DNA of 64,000 bases from Grammothele lineata (Eukaryota > Basidiomycota > Agaricomycetes > Polyporales > Polyporaceae). The position numbers were made by a program, and so were the translations under genes. Where the stretch lies: the NCBI GenBank assembly GCA_002150815.3, contig NDFF03000383.1, forward strand, positions 248,001 to 312,000, read 5' to 3'. This document shows, in pieces, positions 46,634-57,284 of this stretch (positions are counted from its first letter, which is position 1; the number at the start of each line of letters is the position of its first letter). The notes under the pieces were generated by a model. It was given only the letters and a program-made list of their open reading frames with translations, ran no database searches and was not told the DNA's origin.

Positions 46634-47386
46634 ATGTTCGCCACGCTCACGACACTTGTTCTCGCCGCCTCCTCGGCCCTTGCCACCCCCCACCTTTACG
46701 GCCGCCAACCATCTGGGGCCTGTGTTGCCTCTAACGCTATTACTGATGGCGGCCCGTACAACCTCGTCGCATTGAACAAGAGCGACCCCCTCAACTTCGC
46801 CGCTGGACTGAACCTTACCACTAGTCCCGCCATTGTCGACCCGATTGACTACAACCGTCGGTCGCTCGCGGTAAGCACTAATCAGTGTACTTACTCCAGG
46901 CCAAGACATGACACTAACGAGCAGGGTAACGTTTCCACAGACGTTCAAGTCGTACGATTTCGCCGAGTTTGCAGGGTTCGGGCTCAAGTTCGGTAGCCTC
47001 ACTGCTCTCGACAGTGACGGCAACATCCAGGCCGTCGGCGTCTCCAACGACGCGGGTGGCCCCCTTGACCTCGAGGTCGGCTCCCACTTCCCGATCTACG
47101 ACTTCTGCGGTATCGTAAGTCGACGCTTCTTCTCCGTCCCGAGCCGGAAGGAACTAACACTGCGCGCCAACAGGTCGGCACATCGGCGGAGAGCGACCCT
47201 CCGTACCCTATCCTCTCGTACAAGGGCGACCTGGACAACTTCTCGCTGTGCACAGGCAGGAGCGTGTACTACGACTTCGACATCACCGTGCTCATCTACA
47301 AGCCGGACAACTCGACCGCGGACACACATGGCGACTACCAGCTTAGCACTTGCGAGCCCGTTGTTGTGTACACTGTCCCGCAGTGA
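46634..47386 (+). CDS. Small secreted protein, copy 2
   Basis: Tandem paralogue of the gene at 44406. Exons 46634-46870, 46941-47114 and 47174-47386 give 207 residues; the first two exons equal those of copy 1 exactly in length (237 and 174 bases). Signal peptide MFATLTTLVLAASSALA, then YGRQPSG, AITDGGPYNLVALNKSD, NLTTSPAIVDPIDYNRRSLA, KFGSLTALDSDGNIQAVGVS and CEPVVVYTVPQ. It differs from copy 1 mainly in the third exon (SAESDPPYPILSYKGDLDN). Both intron positions are retained, so the duplication was at DNA level, not through mRNA. Function unknown; likely secreted. Confidence 0.85.
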
Positions 47387-47845
47387 ACGTAGCTGTGAGC
47401 GCTCTTTGCTTAGTCGTTGATAGAGGGCTCAAGAGCTCACTATAAGCGCTGCGCAGGTCTTCTTAGGACAGTAGGGCATAGGATATAGCTGTGTTGTCGT
47501 CATTCACGGACTTGGAGGACTTCACGGACTATGGACTTTCATACTTCGGAGTAATGATATTCAGCAAGTATTGGCCGTTGGAATACCTACGTTAGTAGGC
47601 GCATAATGACACTTGATGAATGGACGCTCGGACGAGCGATTGGAAGTCCCGGAGATGAAGGGGATCTCAGCCTGGAGCGCCCATACTTCGGTCCTAACTG
47701 TTTTCCTTCCCTAATACACTAAGTACATCCAGTACGCCAACTTCGTACCCTCAAAAACGACTTCCTCCGCCTGTTGGCCGGTGCGGCACGCCTCCGAGTC
47801 TTCATCCGTATTTCTTTCCCTTCGCACCCCGGAGATTTCTCTGAG
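47387..47845. other. Convergent intergenic region
   Basis: 3' flanks of secreted-protein copy 2 and the F-box gene. Nothing else recognised. Confidence 0.4.
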
Positions 47846-48949
47846 TTATGCCCGTACGCTGCATTCCCACTGCCCGTCGCGCTCGCTCCAGACCTTTCCT
47901 TTCGGGAGGATGAGAACGCGCAGGGAAGGACACGCTCTGTGATAAGCCTGCACGACCCCGGCCTCGTCCTCGAGCGACACCATGTACCCGGAGGACATAA
48001 GGGTGAGGTAGCGCAGGGATGAGAGACGCGCGAGAATGGGCGCTGTGGCGAGCAGAGACGTCTGAGGGTAGAGAAGCTCACGATGAGACGGACGTTGAGT
48101 GAAGGCGACCAGTTCGCAACGAGCACTCACAATATCGAACTGCGCCATGAGGGCGACGACATGCAGCGCCTCGAGCATGGGCAGGCGCGTCGCAACCTCC
48201 GCGAGGAGGGTATCCGGAACGATTACGCCATCGAGCGACGTGATCGTGAGCCGCTTGATTGGAAGGGACGAGAACGCGAGCGCATCGAGGGACGCATAGC
48301 CGTCGATAGGCATCATGGAGAGCGAGACGGCCTCGACGGGACGGCCTCGAATGAGGCTGGTGATGACGGGCGGGTTTGCATGGATAACCCGGAGTGAGCA
48401 TAGACACGGCATCGCTGTGGTTGCGACGATGAAGGGCGATTGTTCCTCGAATGTTCCTCGTAGGCAGAGGTCTTCGAGGTCAGATTGGCCTGCGAGCACC
48501 TCGGCGAGGGAGGTGTCGCAGAGGATGGAAGTGGTGAGGGTACGAAGTCTAGGAGCGCGGATCCCCCGGAGTATCCACGCGAGGGAGTATGCGCCGTTCA
48601 TGGGAGAGAGCTCGACGCTGAGGTGATGGAGAGAGGGTAGGCGTGAGAGGACGTCGCGGAGGAGGCGAAAGAGGTTGGCAACGATGTAGTGCGCGGACCA
48701 GTCGATGCTCAGGTTGCGAACTAGGAGCGCGTTGGCAGGATTCGCGCGGAGGGACTTGAGGCATAAGATGCAACGTTGGATTGGCAGCTCTGGGATGATG
48801 CGGTGGAGAACCCGGATGGCGACGTTGTAGAAGAGAGAGCTCACGCGGAGCAGGGGTAGAAGGTCACTGATGTCGAGCTCCTGGAAGACAGAGTCTAGGA
48901 CCTTGGCCGGGAACGCGTGCGGGCGAAGGTTGACGGTAGCGGCAGCCAT
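47846..48949 (-). CDS. F-box protein with leucine-rich region
   Basis: Predicted SCF-type adaptor. The frame is open over 367 residues. The F-box is at the N-terminus (FPAKVLDSVFQELDISDLLP, then LLRVSSLFYNVAIRVLHRI). Leucine-rich segments follow, such as LPSLHHLSVELSPM, DLEDLCLRGTF and LPMLEALHVVALMA, ending in CPSLRVLILPKG. A sequence with good splice signals (GTGAGTGCTC to CCCTCAG, 48130-48062, 69 bases) is in frame and stop-free. Both a 367- and a 344-residue product are therefore possible; the shorter is likelier because the encoded 23 residues interrupt the leucine-rich pattern. Substrate unknown. Confidence 0.8.
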   Translation of the reverse strand: MAAATVNLRPHAFPAKVLDSVFQELDISDLLPLLRVSSLFYNVAIRVLHRIIPELPIQRCILCLKSLRANPANALLVRNLSIDWSAHYIVANLFRLLRDVLSRLPSLHHLSVELSPMNGAYSLAWILRGIRAPRLRTLTTSILCDTSLAEVLAGQSDLEDLCLRGTFEEQSPFIVATTAMPCLCSLRVIHANPPVITSLIRGRPVEAVSLSMMPIDGYASLDALAFSSLPIKRLTITSLDGVIVPDTLLAEVATRLPMLEALHVVALMAQFDIVSARCELVAFTQRPSHRELLYPQTSLLATAPILARLSSLRYLTLMSSGYMVSLEDEAGVVQAYHRACPSLRVLILPKGKVWSERDGQWECSVRA

Positions 48950-50479
48950 GCAGGAACATACAGCAGGGAATTCTTAAGAGGTGGAAGTTGGGGTAGAGAC
49001 ATAACCGTTGTCGAGGGACGTCGCCCGAGGGCCGAGGCCCTCAAGAAAGGTAGTGATGTACTCAGACTTGCCTTGAGGCAGCTGCAGCATAGCCTGGCCT
49101 TCGCTTCTGAACCGCATACGTAGACAGATATCAGAGCTAGTTGCGCGGATAGCAGCAATTTCGCCCTCATGCGCCCACACTTACGCTATCATGGTCGTTC
49201 CTAGAAAAGAAATGCCACGCACCTGTTTCAAGTTGACGGGCGTTCAATATTTCGCGGCGGAGTTCGGCGCTTACCGAGCTGTTTACGGAAATTGACCGTT
49301 GTCCTGACTCGTCGGAATCAACGTTTCTAGATGCTGTCGTCTCCCTCCTCACTGCATTTCCGCCCTACTTTGCAAAGACAAGATCTCCGCTCCATCATGC
49401 TTATAGAGAATTAATGGCTTTCCCAGCCACATACACTCTCTATTCAGCTAGCTGGTGTGGCATGAACAAACTTCAATTCAACGGCGCGACGGCTCGAAGT
49501 TCATGTTCGTTGCCATTGCCCGAGAAATCTGTGAGTAAGAAGACTTCGTTCGACGCTTTACAGATACGTAACTCCGAACTCAACACTACCCTTCGCGTTG
49601 AACGCACTCCCACTCTACCACTCTAGAACCATTCGATTAGATAACGCGTACAGCGGTGCATCTGCTTGCTCTCTTCTCTGACAGTCGCATTATGATCACA
49701 TGGTCATCTTCGTATGCATATGTTTACGAATAGAAGAAGGTCGGTTGTGCACAGGGACTTTATCGTGGGTGCATAATTAGTCTTATCACGGATTCTTTAT
49801 CTTAGGCCTCAACGCCGCCTGGCAAGCCACTCGCATTTATTGTCATGAACCCCGGCAGCCCTTCATGATATTGCCGGCTACCTGGCCACCTACGGATCTT
49901 CGACTACAGCCTCATGCTAGCTTGAAGACCGAGATGGCGTCGATCGTGAGTGAAAACTCAGCGTGCTATATGACGTCCTCTGACATGCCTGTTTGTACTT
50001 TCCAAATCTGATCGCTACATAGGCATTGCCTTTCTGGGCGACCGAAGCCAGCTTCCACATCTGGACTATCACTTATGTTCGGCTCTCCGACAGCCCATCG
50101 TTTCGGAGGCGCCATTCCTACACAGCACACTAGAAGGCCGGCTACAGGCCAGTCTCTCCGAGTCCGAGCGGCGCCAGGCAGCTCTGCCGCCCACACATGT
50201 TATACTCGGGATGTCCATCCTTGTACTCCCGCCAGCCGCGCGGCGGCAAACGACGCGTTAGAACTCGGTGATAATGAGCTTGCAGGAGCTTCGCAAGGTT
50301 TTGCTTCGCTGCCCACGATTATACCCAAACCCTCTCGCTCGACTCGGACGCCTGGAGCCCGACTGCGTACCCCCGTCCTTCGTTCATCGATTCCCTCAAC
50401 ACCTCTCGGGCTGCGATCAGCCTCCTGCGATACCTGTGGCTGAACAGCGTCAAGATCGCTTCAGCCGTGGCCGCTCAAG
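48950..50479. other. Intergenic upstream of R6
   Basis: 1.5 kb without a recognised gene. No CaaX-terminated frame and no ATTGTCC element were found in the 300 bases before R6, in contrast to the receptors of the main cluster. Confidence 0.4.
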
Positions 50480-52522
50480 ATGCACACCGAGTTGCCCGTA
50501 GTCTCCTTCCTTTGCGTGGGGCTGCTGCTGCTGTTGTCGCCAGTTTTTGTCCACTCGCGCAACGTCGCGGTCATATCGCTCGCGTTCTGGCTCTTCTGCG
50601 CGAATCTCATTCAAGGCGTTGATTCGATAGTCTGGGCGGGCAATGACGCAGTTCATGTGCCTGTGTGGTGCGATATAGGTACGCATTCATGGTATCGATA
50701 AATTCAATGTCTCTGACAGGAGCATGATCCGTGGTCAGCGACAAGAATCCTCCTTGCTGCGCAACTAGCACTACCAGGGTGTGCGCTCGCATTCGCACGG
50801 AGCTTACGACGATGCGCGATCGGCCAAGAGATCGCACAGAAAGCCTACACGTTTATGCAAGACCTTACATTTTGTCTAATACTTCCTATTATCTACGTTG
50901 TTCTTCGTGAGTCATCTCAGTGTCACTCTGCTTCTTACAGTCCGGCTGAGCCTGGCATAGATGTCATTGTTCAGCCGCATCGCTTCGATATTGCTCAAGA
51001 TTTCGGATGTTCGGTCTCAATCTATACGTCAACAGTCTCAATAATTCTCATTTGGCTCCCGCGGCTCGTCATCTGTATCGCTATATTTGCCTATGCATTC
51101 CTCGCCGTCCGCGGTCGCTTGGACAGCGGCCTTGTTTTCTTTAGTCATATGCAGGACTCTCCGCACCTCAATATACTCGCATTCGCTCGACCTCTTCTCA
51201 CCTCCATTTTCATTGGCCTTATCTCTCTCACGACGACGATCATCTCCACGTACGCACACATCGCCTCCATTGGTGGTCTCAAGACCTGGTCCGTCGACAC
51301 GTGGCAAGGCGTGCACGCGCACATGACGGAAGTCTTTATCGTTCCTCGGACCTCCCGGCTCGACATCGAATACATCGAGACGGAGTGGTGGGTCGCGCCT
51401 GCGTGCACGTTTGTGCTCGTCGCTATGACCGTGCTCGGTATGGTCTGCCGCGCGAGCAGCCAGCGCGGCTCTCGTGCCTCGCGCATCCTCTCCCACTACT
51501 TCCGATCTGCGATACTCGGCCAACCTTCCTCATCCGAACATCAACTCTCGAGTCCCCGGGATGGCAAGGGTTTCCGTGGGGAGATACTTAGTAGTGCACC
51601 TTCCTCGCCCTCCCCTACGCTGATAGGCGACACGGTGAAGTCGATGGGTTCCGAGGATGCGTGGCGCCCTTCGCCTCCCGCGAGGGTCAAGCTCGCCAGG
51701 CTCGTTATTCCGGAGACGCCTCAGTCGGCGGGCTCGACGGCGTCGACATATTCGGTGCCCGACGACCCATTCGTGCAGTCGACGCTGACCTATGTGGGAT
51801 CTCCTACTGGCCGCGAGGCCTTGGGTCTTCCCCCATTAATCGCGCCGCTTCCTCCCGCCATGCATCCTTCACCTCTTCCGGAGTTCCCGTTGCCGGTGTC
51901 CTCTCCCGTCACGTCGCCCAGCCGCAGGTCGCCCTCGCTGAAGGACAAGGCACCGCCTCCCAAAGTCAAGGCTCCCCGCCCAATCTCGATCCTGACGGCG
52001 CCATGGCCGGCTCCCCCTGCGACAGTCCCCATTTCGCCCCGCACCCCCTCTCCGCGCTCGCGCTCGACATCCCCTCGTACAACGTCCCCCCAGACGCCTC
52101 GTACGCCTTCCCCCCCACAACCCGTCATTGCGCCCATCAGAGTCCAGCCGCCGTCGCCTGCCCCACTCGGCACCGCGCCCGCGTGCTCGCGCCCGCCGAG
52201 CGTGGTGTCGATGACGACGAGCGTCGCGTCGTCCACGATCAGCATGGGCTCGTACGCCGCGTCGTTCTTCGACGACGCCTCTCACGGCCCGCACGAGCCG
52301 CCCTTCCAGGACCACCTCGCTGCTGCTGACGCGGACAGCGTCATCGGCGGGGCTATCGTCCCTAGTGGTGGTAGCTCTGGGAGTCCGGGATTGGCGGTGC
52401 CGAAGCACATGAGGAAGATGCGCAGCCGCGACGTGCTCCTTCCTCGGGCGGCGTCGCGCAGACGGGGCGGATCGGACCTCGCGGGCGGGATCTACATGAC
52501 CGTGGTGAAGGAGACAGTGTGA
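50480..52522 (+). CDS. STE3: STE3-like receptor R6, divergent, long tail
   Basis: STE3-family receptor. Exons 50480-50678, 50739-50906 and 50961-52522 give 642 residues. Starts MHTELPVVSFLCVGLLLLL like R5, with PVWCDI at the end of exon 1, RILLAAQLALPGCALAF, and IVQPHRFDIAQDFGC where cluster receptors have QGHRFD. Exon 1 (199 bases) and the next intron position match R4/R5, but the later two introns are absent, so all of TM5-TM7 and the tail is one exon. The DVH motif region is altered (TWQGVHAHM). The cytoplasmic tail exceeds 300 residues, with many SP/TP sites. No pheromone gene is nearby, suggesting a receptor-like gene outside mating-type specificity. Confidence 0.88.
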
Positions 52523-53208
52523 GCGTGCCGCCGAGCGGTGACGCGTTGAAGGTCTGATAGACTTTGATTTACACTTCGATGTTCCCTTATCTCTTTCTTA
52601 TTTTTGGCTCGGTCCGTTGACGATGCTTAGACCCGACCTAGCACTCTCCGGGAGTTGTCAAGGGACGAGCATGCTCGATCCCTTGACAGGCTCGGATTGA
52701 GTACGATAGTCTGGGATTCCGAAGCTTCCTTGCACTCCTTTCTCGGCTCTTGTATCCGTTCCTACGCTGTAGCATAAGTATATCCCCTGTAGCATCCTCT
52801 CCCCTCCGTCGAACGAGAAATTATATGTCGTGGCAATACGTATCTTTGCGGGATCGAACCGGGGCACATCAGACGCTCGGCGCGCCAATGGCGCCAACAG
52901 CTGGATGCGTGGCCGACCCGATGACGAGGCTGGCAGTGCAATACTCTTGTTCTCATCTCTCGTCTAGCACCACATAGCATGCGTTCGTTCACCCCTCATG
53001 TGTTCAGAATGGCTTGGGATGGCGTACACGGACATCGCAGCAGCAACGCACAACCATAGACTTCCCTCAAGCCGCGCATGTTATAAACTCAGGCCATCCC
53101 TCTGTGCGCAGGCAGTAGTAATTCGGGAAAGAGGAGTAAGACGGAATCAGTTTTACAGTGTGAGTGGTCATCAGAACATGTGTACACTGTCCATATTGAA
53201 ACCCTCGT
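52523..53208. other. Intergenic with a tRNA-like fragment
   Basis: On the minus strand at about 52905-52843 the sequence has a B-box-like GGTTCGATCC (52860-52851) preceded by a D-arm-like GGCGC/GCGCC pairing. The T stem pairs at only three positions and no proper anticodon or acceptor stem forms, so it is at best a tRNA-derived relic. Nothing else seen. Confidence 0.3.
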
Positions 53209-56200
53209 TCAAGTGAACCTCACCCGCGATCTCAGCAGATGCCCCGTTCGTACGAGCATCTTGGACTTGCCATCCGCTCCGACATGCTCAGGAATGCTTT
53301 TTACGCCATCTGGAGCGCTGTCAACTCGCAAAACGGCCGCCGGGGAGACAAATTCGCAAACTATTGGCTGATCACTATCTCCACTGGAACCCGGGAGCCC
53401 GTCACTCCCTAGGTCGAGGACATTCACGGTAACGTAATCGACGGCTTGTTCCCACTGCTCCTTGGGAAAAATCACCGACGGGATCGCAACAAAGGCGTTG
53501 AACGGCTCTTGATCGCAACTTCGAGGCTAACGTAAACCAGCTTTAAGGAGGGGACATGGACGGTGAAGGCCCAGGTATCGCGGCTTTCGGGTGGGATGTC
53601 GTTCGACGTGCCGCTAAAATGGACCATCGGGAAGGAGATAAGCTCGCACGCATCCTCGGTGGTGAGTCCGTCCTCCGTACACTCTGCCATCCCAACCACC
53701 TGTCTGGATAAACCACGCATTGCGGCTAGAGAGCGAGGTGCCCAGCGGAAAGGAGCTGTGTGAATCCTCGTGGCGGTAGGAGCCGTGGCCGCGGTGAGGA
53801 TGGACATCGGAACACGCTTGTGGAGGCGAAGGAGGACCGACATCCGCTTCTCTAAGTCCGAGTGTTCGAGAATTGGGCGCAGCTTTACACCGAGGAGAGA
53901 CGCTATGGCAAGGGGCTCGTCCTCGGACTTGCTAGTAGTTCTATGGACCAGTAAATCCACGATTTCCTGGAGGGTCCATAATGGCTCTGAGCGGTTCAAA
54001 CGAGATGTCAAGAGTGCGCCCAGCGCCGTGCTGCCTGATAATGCCGCATACACCGTAGCGTCGACGAGGTCGCTCGACTCCGCAATATGTAAATCAGGGC
54101 TTGCCGCTTTGCGGAGCTCCGCAACGAGAGTTGTAAGCGAGACGAGTTCGCTGCCCATGAACTCAAAATATAGGTCCTTCGCGAAGAGCGCCTCCTGGAG
54201 CGTCCATATGCGTTGCATCCACGCACACGTAGTGATCCTCAAAATGTTCTCCTCCAGCGGCTTTAAGCTGGAACACAGAGTGCGGATGCTGGCATCCAGA
54301 ACGAGGACTCTGTCCGCGTTTTTGTACGTATCTCCCATGAGTCTGATAGCGGCTTTGCGCAGGTCGTGCTGCTTCGGGATGCACAGACTGTCGATTCAGA
54401 ACGCTGGGGGCTTCCCGGGGAGAAGCCGAGTAACTAGCTCATGGATCCGTTGAGCCTGACAGGAATGCAGGCCTTTCTCCGTTGAGCTGCCCAATCCGTC
54501 GACCCAAACGTGGGATATTGCGATGTATGGGCCGGCCTTCGCGTTCCGTACGGTGAGGGCACCGGCCGCTGGCTCGAAAACGACAACAGGTATCTGGTCG
54601 GCTTCCAAGAACTCGATAACGCGAGAAGGGATGAGAGGCGTGCATCCTTCGCGGTCGCATCCTGCCGGGGCATGTTGCGTGGTATAGTTGGTGGCGTCGC
54701 TGTTATGGACAATACAGTCATTCTGTGAACAATTTTCATGTGTTACGACGGCCGTCGGTTCTGTGTACGACATCCGAATGAACGGAGGGATACTATAGAC
54801 GTATGCACTGAGGTGGAGGGCAGTGAGTGGGAGCGAAGCAACCGTGAACATACACCATCCAGAGGCGACCATCTTCTTTCCATACGCGTAGGCGGAAGTC
54901 TCCCAGGTCCTCTTCGTAGACATTCGAGTTTGGCTGAAGTCTGCGGGCGGTTCGAGGGGATGACATTGTCGTAACCATTGGTAATAGATGGCTTGGTAGA
55001 GCGTTGCTAAGCTACATGTGACGTCTTCCAGATCCGAACTATTAAGCCTTCCTCCAGGAATTAAAAACATGTGTCGAAGGGGAACGGACCAGAGTGATTC
55101 ATGGAGTGCCGCAGATGCCCTGGCCACAACATCAGCGACGTGGTCTCCATAGGAAGGCCCCTCGTTGCGTAGCCTGTCACGTAGCTGTGAGAGTAAGACA
55201 GGGATATTCGCGAACGTGAACGTCACAGAACGGTCGGGGCGAACCACTAGGAAGGAGTCTTCTTGAATAGCCCAACCGGTTATCGTTTCGAGAACCCCGA
55301 ACGTCATTGCAGACAGCCACAAAGCCAAGTTGTCCTCATATGATTCAACGGTCGCCCATCGTGATCGAGTGTACGAGCCGAGAGAGCTGCCAGTGCTAAC
55401 AGGGAATCCTTCATGGCGTCCACCCAGCCACGGAATATCTGGAATGCCCTGTAAGAACTTAGGAGGAGTACCAACGAAGGATGGTCGCGAATGGCCTTTG
55501 AATAGGTGCTCATATCAATAAAGCAAGTCCTAACAATGAACATACAATGTACTCACATTCTGAGACTGTGACACTCTGATGAGTTTCTTTGCGGGATAAG
55601 ACGGACCAAGGCATGGGAGATGAGATCGATTCGTATCGACAACTTTTCTCTGCGTTCCAGTTCTTCGTAAGCTCGTGTAGAAGGAATACCACGAACTGCT
55701 CCAGGTCACCAGGGATGTCCGGCGGGGCAAGATACGCCGCTATTTCGACCATGGTCGAACCATTCTCGCGATAGGTCCCAGTTGGGTCAGAGTTGACCAT
55801 GTGGCAGAAAAGAAGCAGGGAATCCAGGATCGGATCAACGTTTGGCGGCAAAGGGAGGGCTGTGGGTGGCTGGTGGGGGGTTGATTTCGACTGGTCGAGA
55901 CTACGAAAGATGTACCGATGAAGCATGGCGTCGACAAGTCGCACCAAAGGAGAGAGACGGGGTTGTTCATCGGCGCCCACAGACGATGAAGTTTGAGCGA
56001 CGTCTTCCTGGTAAGCTTCCCCTATCATTTGCAACCGGGAGGCGTAGGGTGAGGGAGGAGAAGAACCGTTTGAAAGTTGCGCGAAAACGCGAGCCACCGT
56101 GTGCTCAGCGATTGCATCGTCTAACGCTTTGAGCACGGTTGTCTGGTCCTCCCACGGCTGCAACGGCTGTGGGATGGCCACCGATCGGTAAGTGCAAACA

Positions 56201-56510
56201 CGCAAAATGAACACTCGAAACTCACCTCTTCGTCAGCTACGGGTACAACGTGTGTATCCGCCGGACCGATACTAGGTCTAGGTCTAGGCCAAGTGACACG
56301 GCGGCGGAACCATGAGAATGGATTCATGGTAGTGATAAAGTGCTTCACCGACCCAACTACAGGATGCATACCGCAACCACAGAGATGAGAATCGCCGCGC
56401 ACAGGGTCGGATTCTATGTGCTCGTGAACCGGGCCAATGCTGTCGCGATCAGCAGGATGTTCGGCGTGGTGATGTGCAGGAATGCCAACAACATCACTAG
56501 GCTCCGACAT
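53209..56510 (-). pseudogene. HET-domain (heterokaryon incompatibility) gene with inactivating lesions
   Basis: HET-domain genes control self/non-self recognition and trigger cell death in incompatible fusions. Exons on minus: 56510-56226, 56166-55546 and 55448 onward. Recognisable segments: RWATVESYEDNLALWLSAMT, a Cys-rich stretch, GPYIAISHVWVDGLGSSTEK, then IDSLCIPKQHDLRKAAIRLM, YKNADRVLVLD and MQRIWTLQEALFAKDLYFEF. The Trp expected in the canonical WIDSLCIP motif is a TGA stop (54398-54396), one base from TGG, with no splice signal that would remove it. A second lesion is likely near 53475-53525: the frame ends at 53472, but a protein-like frame (FPKEQWEQAVDYVTVNVLDL) continues one frame over to 53209. 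A sequencing error or allelic null are alternatives. Confidence 0.75.
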
Positions 56511-57284
56511 CGTAGCTGCGAAGCTGAGTAACGGTAGGGCTATCGCGAGGGTACTTGAGCGGCTGGAGAATCGTAGCCCTCCCGCAGAGCGGTTTGTGAT
56601 TACTTGGAGGACGTCCAACTCAGAGGGGGCCCCAGTGACGAGAGCGTCTTGAAGTCCTGGGGGTACTGACCAGTGACGACTAATGATACACAAAACCTGG
56701 AGACAGTGGATAGAGGGGCTGCGTTAAAGGATTTTGGGTTTGTGACCGAAGGAGCTCTATCCTGCCAACTGCCACACCCGGGTTGGTGACAGAACCGTGA
56801 CGCGTGTTTATGGCCACCATGAGGCTTAATGCTTCCCGGCACCTCCTTCTTGGGTTTTATAGTGGTTCGTACGGGGTACTATCAGTACACACACCGTATC
56901 AGTCAGTCCAATGAGGAAAATGTGAATGGCGTAGCTTACTGCTCTCTCACAGAATCGAACCAAGGATGTCGGCAGCCTGGAACTGGCCTGGACCACGTGT
57001 GGCCCGGATGCCTGAAATGGCAAGTGCGCCGGCAAGCAACGAGTGACGTCGGTTGCTTTCAAGCGGACGGTCCCGAGGACGCCGCCGCCGTCTTGCCTCC
57101 TTCGTTCATCTCCGACATGTCCAGCTGCAGGACGACATAGGACGACGCATACGGACAGTACAACTGCGGTAGCGTGCATCCGCAGGTTCACCTCACGGCG
57201 TGCACGTTCCGAACTATCCCCGCTTCTTAAACGCGCCGACGCTGCTCGCACGACTTGCACACACCATCCTCTCATCTCTCGGAC
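56511..57284. other. Divergent intergenic region
   Basis: Between the HET-type gene (minus) and the membrane/coiled-coil gene (plus). No gene seen. A GGTTCGATTC word on minus near 56955 has no tRNA fold around it. Confidence 0.4.
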
